From NCBI RefSeq assembly GCF_014529935.1, contig NZ_JACVFC010000003.1, forward strand, positions 620,001 to 684,000: a DNA stretch of 64,000 bases, read 5' to 3'. Below, one piece after another: positions 61,848 through 64,000 of this stretch. The translations under genes and the position numbers were made by a program. The notes beneath the pieces are model-generated. The model was not told the DNA's origin and searched no databases. It worked only from the letters and a program-made list of their open reading frames with translations. The DNA comes from Chitinophaga qingshengii. Lineage in GTDB: Bacteria > Bacteroidota > Bacteroidia > Chitinophagales > Chitinophagaceae. How positions within the stretch are numbered: the stretch's first letter is position 1; each line of letters opens with the position of its first letter.

Positions 61848-64000
61848 ATGTTAAACCAGTCTGCTTCTGCGAGTAAGGAGGAAATGGAATATTTCCGGAA
61901 GTTTTTTTTATTGTCCAACGATTTGTTCTGTCTGGTAAGCGGCGGCGGAACTTTTGAGCATATGAATCCCGCTTTCTCAAAAATACTCGGCTGGAAACCG
62001 GAGGAAATGGCGGGCCATCCTGTATTTGAGATTATCCATCCGGATGATGTAAACAGTTCTGCGGAACAACTGAAAGGGCTAAACGAAGGTAAAGACACGG
62101 TTAATTTTGTTAACCGGATGCGTAATACCAGGGGAGAATACATCTGGCTGCAATGGATGGCTTCTCCGGATGTGGCTACCGGCAACATCTTTGCCGTAGG
62201 CCGCGATATCTCGCAGGAGATGCGCCAGGAACTGCAGTTACAGGAAAGTGAACACCAGTTCAGGGTGTTTTTTAATAATTCCCGTGGGATGATGTGTATG
62301 CATGATCTGGATGGAAAACTGCTGGCGGTGAACAGGGCCAGCGCAGAAAGCCTCGGCTACCAACCGGAAGAAGTGATCGGCAGAACGCTCTGGGATATCG
62401 TACCAGCCTCTTTCTCAGAAGGAGTTTATGAATACCTGGACGCCATTAAAAAAGAAAAACAGGTCAACGGTATCATGCATACACGCCACCGGGATGGCAG
62501 CATCCGGATCTGGCTTTACAATAACGTACTCGAATATTCTATCGATGGAACGCCCTATGTAATCGCCAATGCATTGGATATAACGCTGAGGCATAAACTG
62601 GAAAAAGACCTGAAATGGACCACACAGATGCTGGAACAAACCAACAGCGTAGCCAGGATAGGTTTCTGGCACTTTGATGTGGCAAAGCAGGTTTCATATT
62701 GGTCGGAGGTGACCCGGCAAATCCATGAAGTATCAGCCGATTTCATACCTGAACTGGAGACAGCCCTCGATTTTTACAAAGGTGCCAACCGCACGGCGAT
62801 GGAAAATGTGGTCAACAGAGGCATACAGTTTCATGAACCCTGGGATATCGAATTGGAAATTGTGACCGCTAAAGGGAGACAAATATGGATACGCTCTATC
62901 GGTAGCGCCGAAATACGCGATGGTCAATGTATACGGCTCTATGGTACTTTTCAGGACATAGACCGGCAAAAACGGCTGGAAGAAGAAATACAACGGGCCC
63001 GTAAACTCGTGGAAGACATCCTGCAATCGGCCAGTGATGTGAGTATTATCGCCACCGGGCTGGATGGGACCATCACCCTGTTCAATAAGGGCGCAGAAAA
63101 TCTGCTGGGTTATACTTCCCGCGAAGTAGTCGGAAAACAAACGCCGGCAAACTTTCACGAACCGGGTGAACTGACGGAAAGGGCGGCCGCCATGGGCATA
63201 AATCCCGATCAGTTGTTTGCCGTAGCAGCCACCCGGCAACATAATGCGGCCCAACAGCAATGGACGTATATCCGTAAGGGTGGTTCGGCAGTGAATGTGT
63301 CACTGGTGATATCTCCCATTCGCAACATGGATAATGAGTTGACAGGTTACCTGCATATTGCCACGGATATCACCGATCAGAAAAAAGCAGAACAACTGCT
63401 GCTGGACGAAAAAGCCAAACTCTCCGCTTTCGTGAAACATACGCCGGCAGCGGTACTGATGCTGGATAAAAAACTCCGCGTAATCGCCTGCAGTAACGCA
63501 TGGCGGGAAAACAACGATCTCCGTGATCAACCGGTGGAAGGCAAAATCATCTATGACGTGCTTCCCGGTATCCCCGATGAATTTAAACAGGTATATCATA
63601 ATGCACTGAAAGGCAAAGGGGAGAAGAGCGGAGAATTTATCTGGAGACCCCAGGGCTGGACACATGATCAGCATATACATTGGGAAATAAGGTCCTGGTT
63701 CCACCACGACGGCGCAGCTGGCGGCGTTACCATTCTCACGGAAGATGTTACAACCCAGGCTTTACACCAGGAAGAACTGCAGCATGCCAAACAGCTGGCC
63801 GAACAGGCCAGTGTGGCCAAATCGGAATTCCTGGCCAATATGAGCCACGAAATCAGGACCCCGCTGAATGGTATCATCGGCTTTACTGACCTTGTACTGA
63901 AAACCCGCCTCAATGAGGTACAGCATCAATATCTCTCTATCGTCAATCAAAGTGCCGGCACACTGTTAAATATCATCAACGATATCCTCGATTTCTCCAA
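61848..64000 (+). CDS. Multi-PAS sensor histidine kinase, truncated at the window end
   Basis: The gene opens at the ATG 61848 and runs past base 64000 (717 codons seen). It holds about five PAS-type domains (roughly residues 20-135, 145-260, 270-385, 395-525 and 530-640), for example LFCLVSGGGTFEHMNPAFSKILGW and VSIIATGLDGTITLFNKGAENLLGY. A HisKA domain follows with the phospho-His at about 667 in FLANMSHEIRTPLNGIIGFTDL. The ATPase domain, and any receiver domains that would make it a hybrid kinase, lie beyond the window. No transmembrane segment is seen so far, so it is likely a cytoplasmic sensor. Signal unknown. Confidence 0.93.
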   Translation, partial: MLNQSASASKEEMEYFRKFFLLSNDLFCLVSGGGTFEHMNPAFSKILGWKPEEMAGHPVFEIIHPDDVNSSAEQLKGLNEGKDTVNFVNRMRNTRGEYIWLQWMASPDVATGNIFAVGRDISQEMRQELQLQESEHQFRVFFNNSRGMMCMHDLDGKLLAVNRASAESLGYQPEEVIGRTLWDIVPASFSEGVYEYLDAIKKEKQVNGIMHTRHRDGSIRIWLYNNVLEYSIDGTPYVIANALDITLRHKLEKDLKWTTQMLEQTNSVARIGFWHFDVAKQVSYWSEVTRQIHEVSADFIPELETALDFYKGANRTAMENVVNRGIQFHEPWDIELEIVTAKGRQIWIRSIGSAEIRDGQCIRLYGTFQDIDRQKRLEEEIQRARKLVEDILQSASDVSIIATGLDGTITLFNKGAENLLGYTSREVVGKQTPANFHEPGELTERAAAMGINPDQLFAVAATRQHNAAQQQWTYIRKGGSAVNVSLVISPIRNMDNELTGYLHIATDITDQKKAEQLLLDEKAKLSAFVKHTPAAVLMLDKKLRVIACSNAWRENNDLRDQPVEGKIIYDVLPGIPDEFKQVYHNALKGKGEKSGEFIWRPQGWTHDQHIHWEIRSWFHHDGAAGGVTILTEDVTTQALHQEELQHAKQLAEQASVAKSEFLANMSHEIRTPLNGIIGFTDLVLKTRLNEVQHQYLSIVNQSAGTLLNIINDILDFS

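Noticed and set aside
1..64000. CRISPR arrays, tRNA/rRNA genes, insertion sequences, prophage or integrase genes
   Set aside because: I found no regularly spaced direct repeats, cloverleaf or rRNA signatures, transposase motifs or attachment-site duplications by reading; a tRNA scan was not possible, so a small RNA gene could be missed.

Overview
The window looks like a chromosome segment from Bacteroidota, most like Chitinophaga/Chitinophagaceae. The evidence is the sigma/FecR/SusC/SusD set, TPR-LuxR and TPR-histidine kinase regulators, many AraC and DUF families typical of that group, and upstream boxes that fit the Bacteroidota promoter (TTTG / TAnnTTTG). Genus and species are inferred from style, not from a marker gene. 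I saw no rRNA, tRNA, CRISPR array, IS element or phage gene. The first and last genes (a nonribosomal peptide synthetase and a PAS histidine kinase) run off the window edges.

Layout. 1-6055: 3' end of an NRPS (A-T-C-A-T-reductase). 6200-8710: small membrane or unknown proteins and a DUF2167 protein. 8870-16630: ECF sigma factor, FecR-type anti-sigma factor, SusC, SusD and a lipoprotein alkaline phosphatase, which suggests a regulated phosphorylated-nutrient acquisition locus. 16760-22100: GIY-YIG protein, a GNAT acyltransferase overlapping a class V aminotransferase, an AraC regulator, an FAD monooxygenase and a small secreted protein. 22100-25980: TPR-LuxR regulator and four small membrane proteins. 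26090-30140: a divergent TetR locus. On one side are a HisRS-fold-like protein and a GNAT; on the other are TetR, an MFS exporter and an isochorismatase-like protein. Matching operators sit before both tetR and the exporter. 30190-35080: POT peptide transporter, then MarR and a rifampin-phosphotransferase-like enzyme. 35140-38350: esterases, Crp/Fnr regulator, lipoprotein. 38490-43005: BBE-type FAD oxidase, YdeI-like protein, KatG. 43270-45500: thioredoxin-fold protein, a frameshifted gene and SMI1/KNR4. 45560-49600: alpha/beta hydrolase and a LuxR/TPR-kinase two-component pair. 49750-55380: beta-propeller lipoprotein, class C serine hydrolase, FAD monooxygenase, hydrolase, GNAT, DUF302. 55450-64000: FtsX/MacB-like permease behind tandem palindromes, a DUF4844-like protein, a broken SRPBCC gene, a DUF6892-like protein, AraC, a zinc alcohol dehydrogenase and the PAS kinase.

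Most notable are: (1) the TetR locus with two spacing-matched operators and an uncharacterised class II aaRS-like enzyme; (2) a MarR gene whose promoter is overlapped by three copies of an 8-bp site, followed 9 bp later by the RPH-like enzyme; (3) 21-bp-phased palindromes plus a possible sigma-54 site upstream of the permease; (4) several decayed genes (a one-base deletion, an internal deletion, a C-terminal remnant) that a standard ORF scan misses or misreads; (5) the GNAT + class V aminotransferase pair, a possible small-molecule pathway. All functions are read from sequence only; no database search was run.
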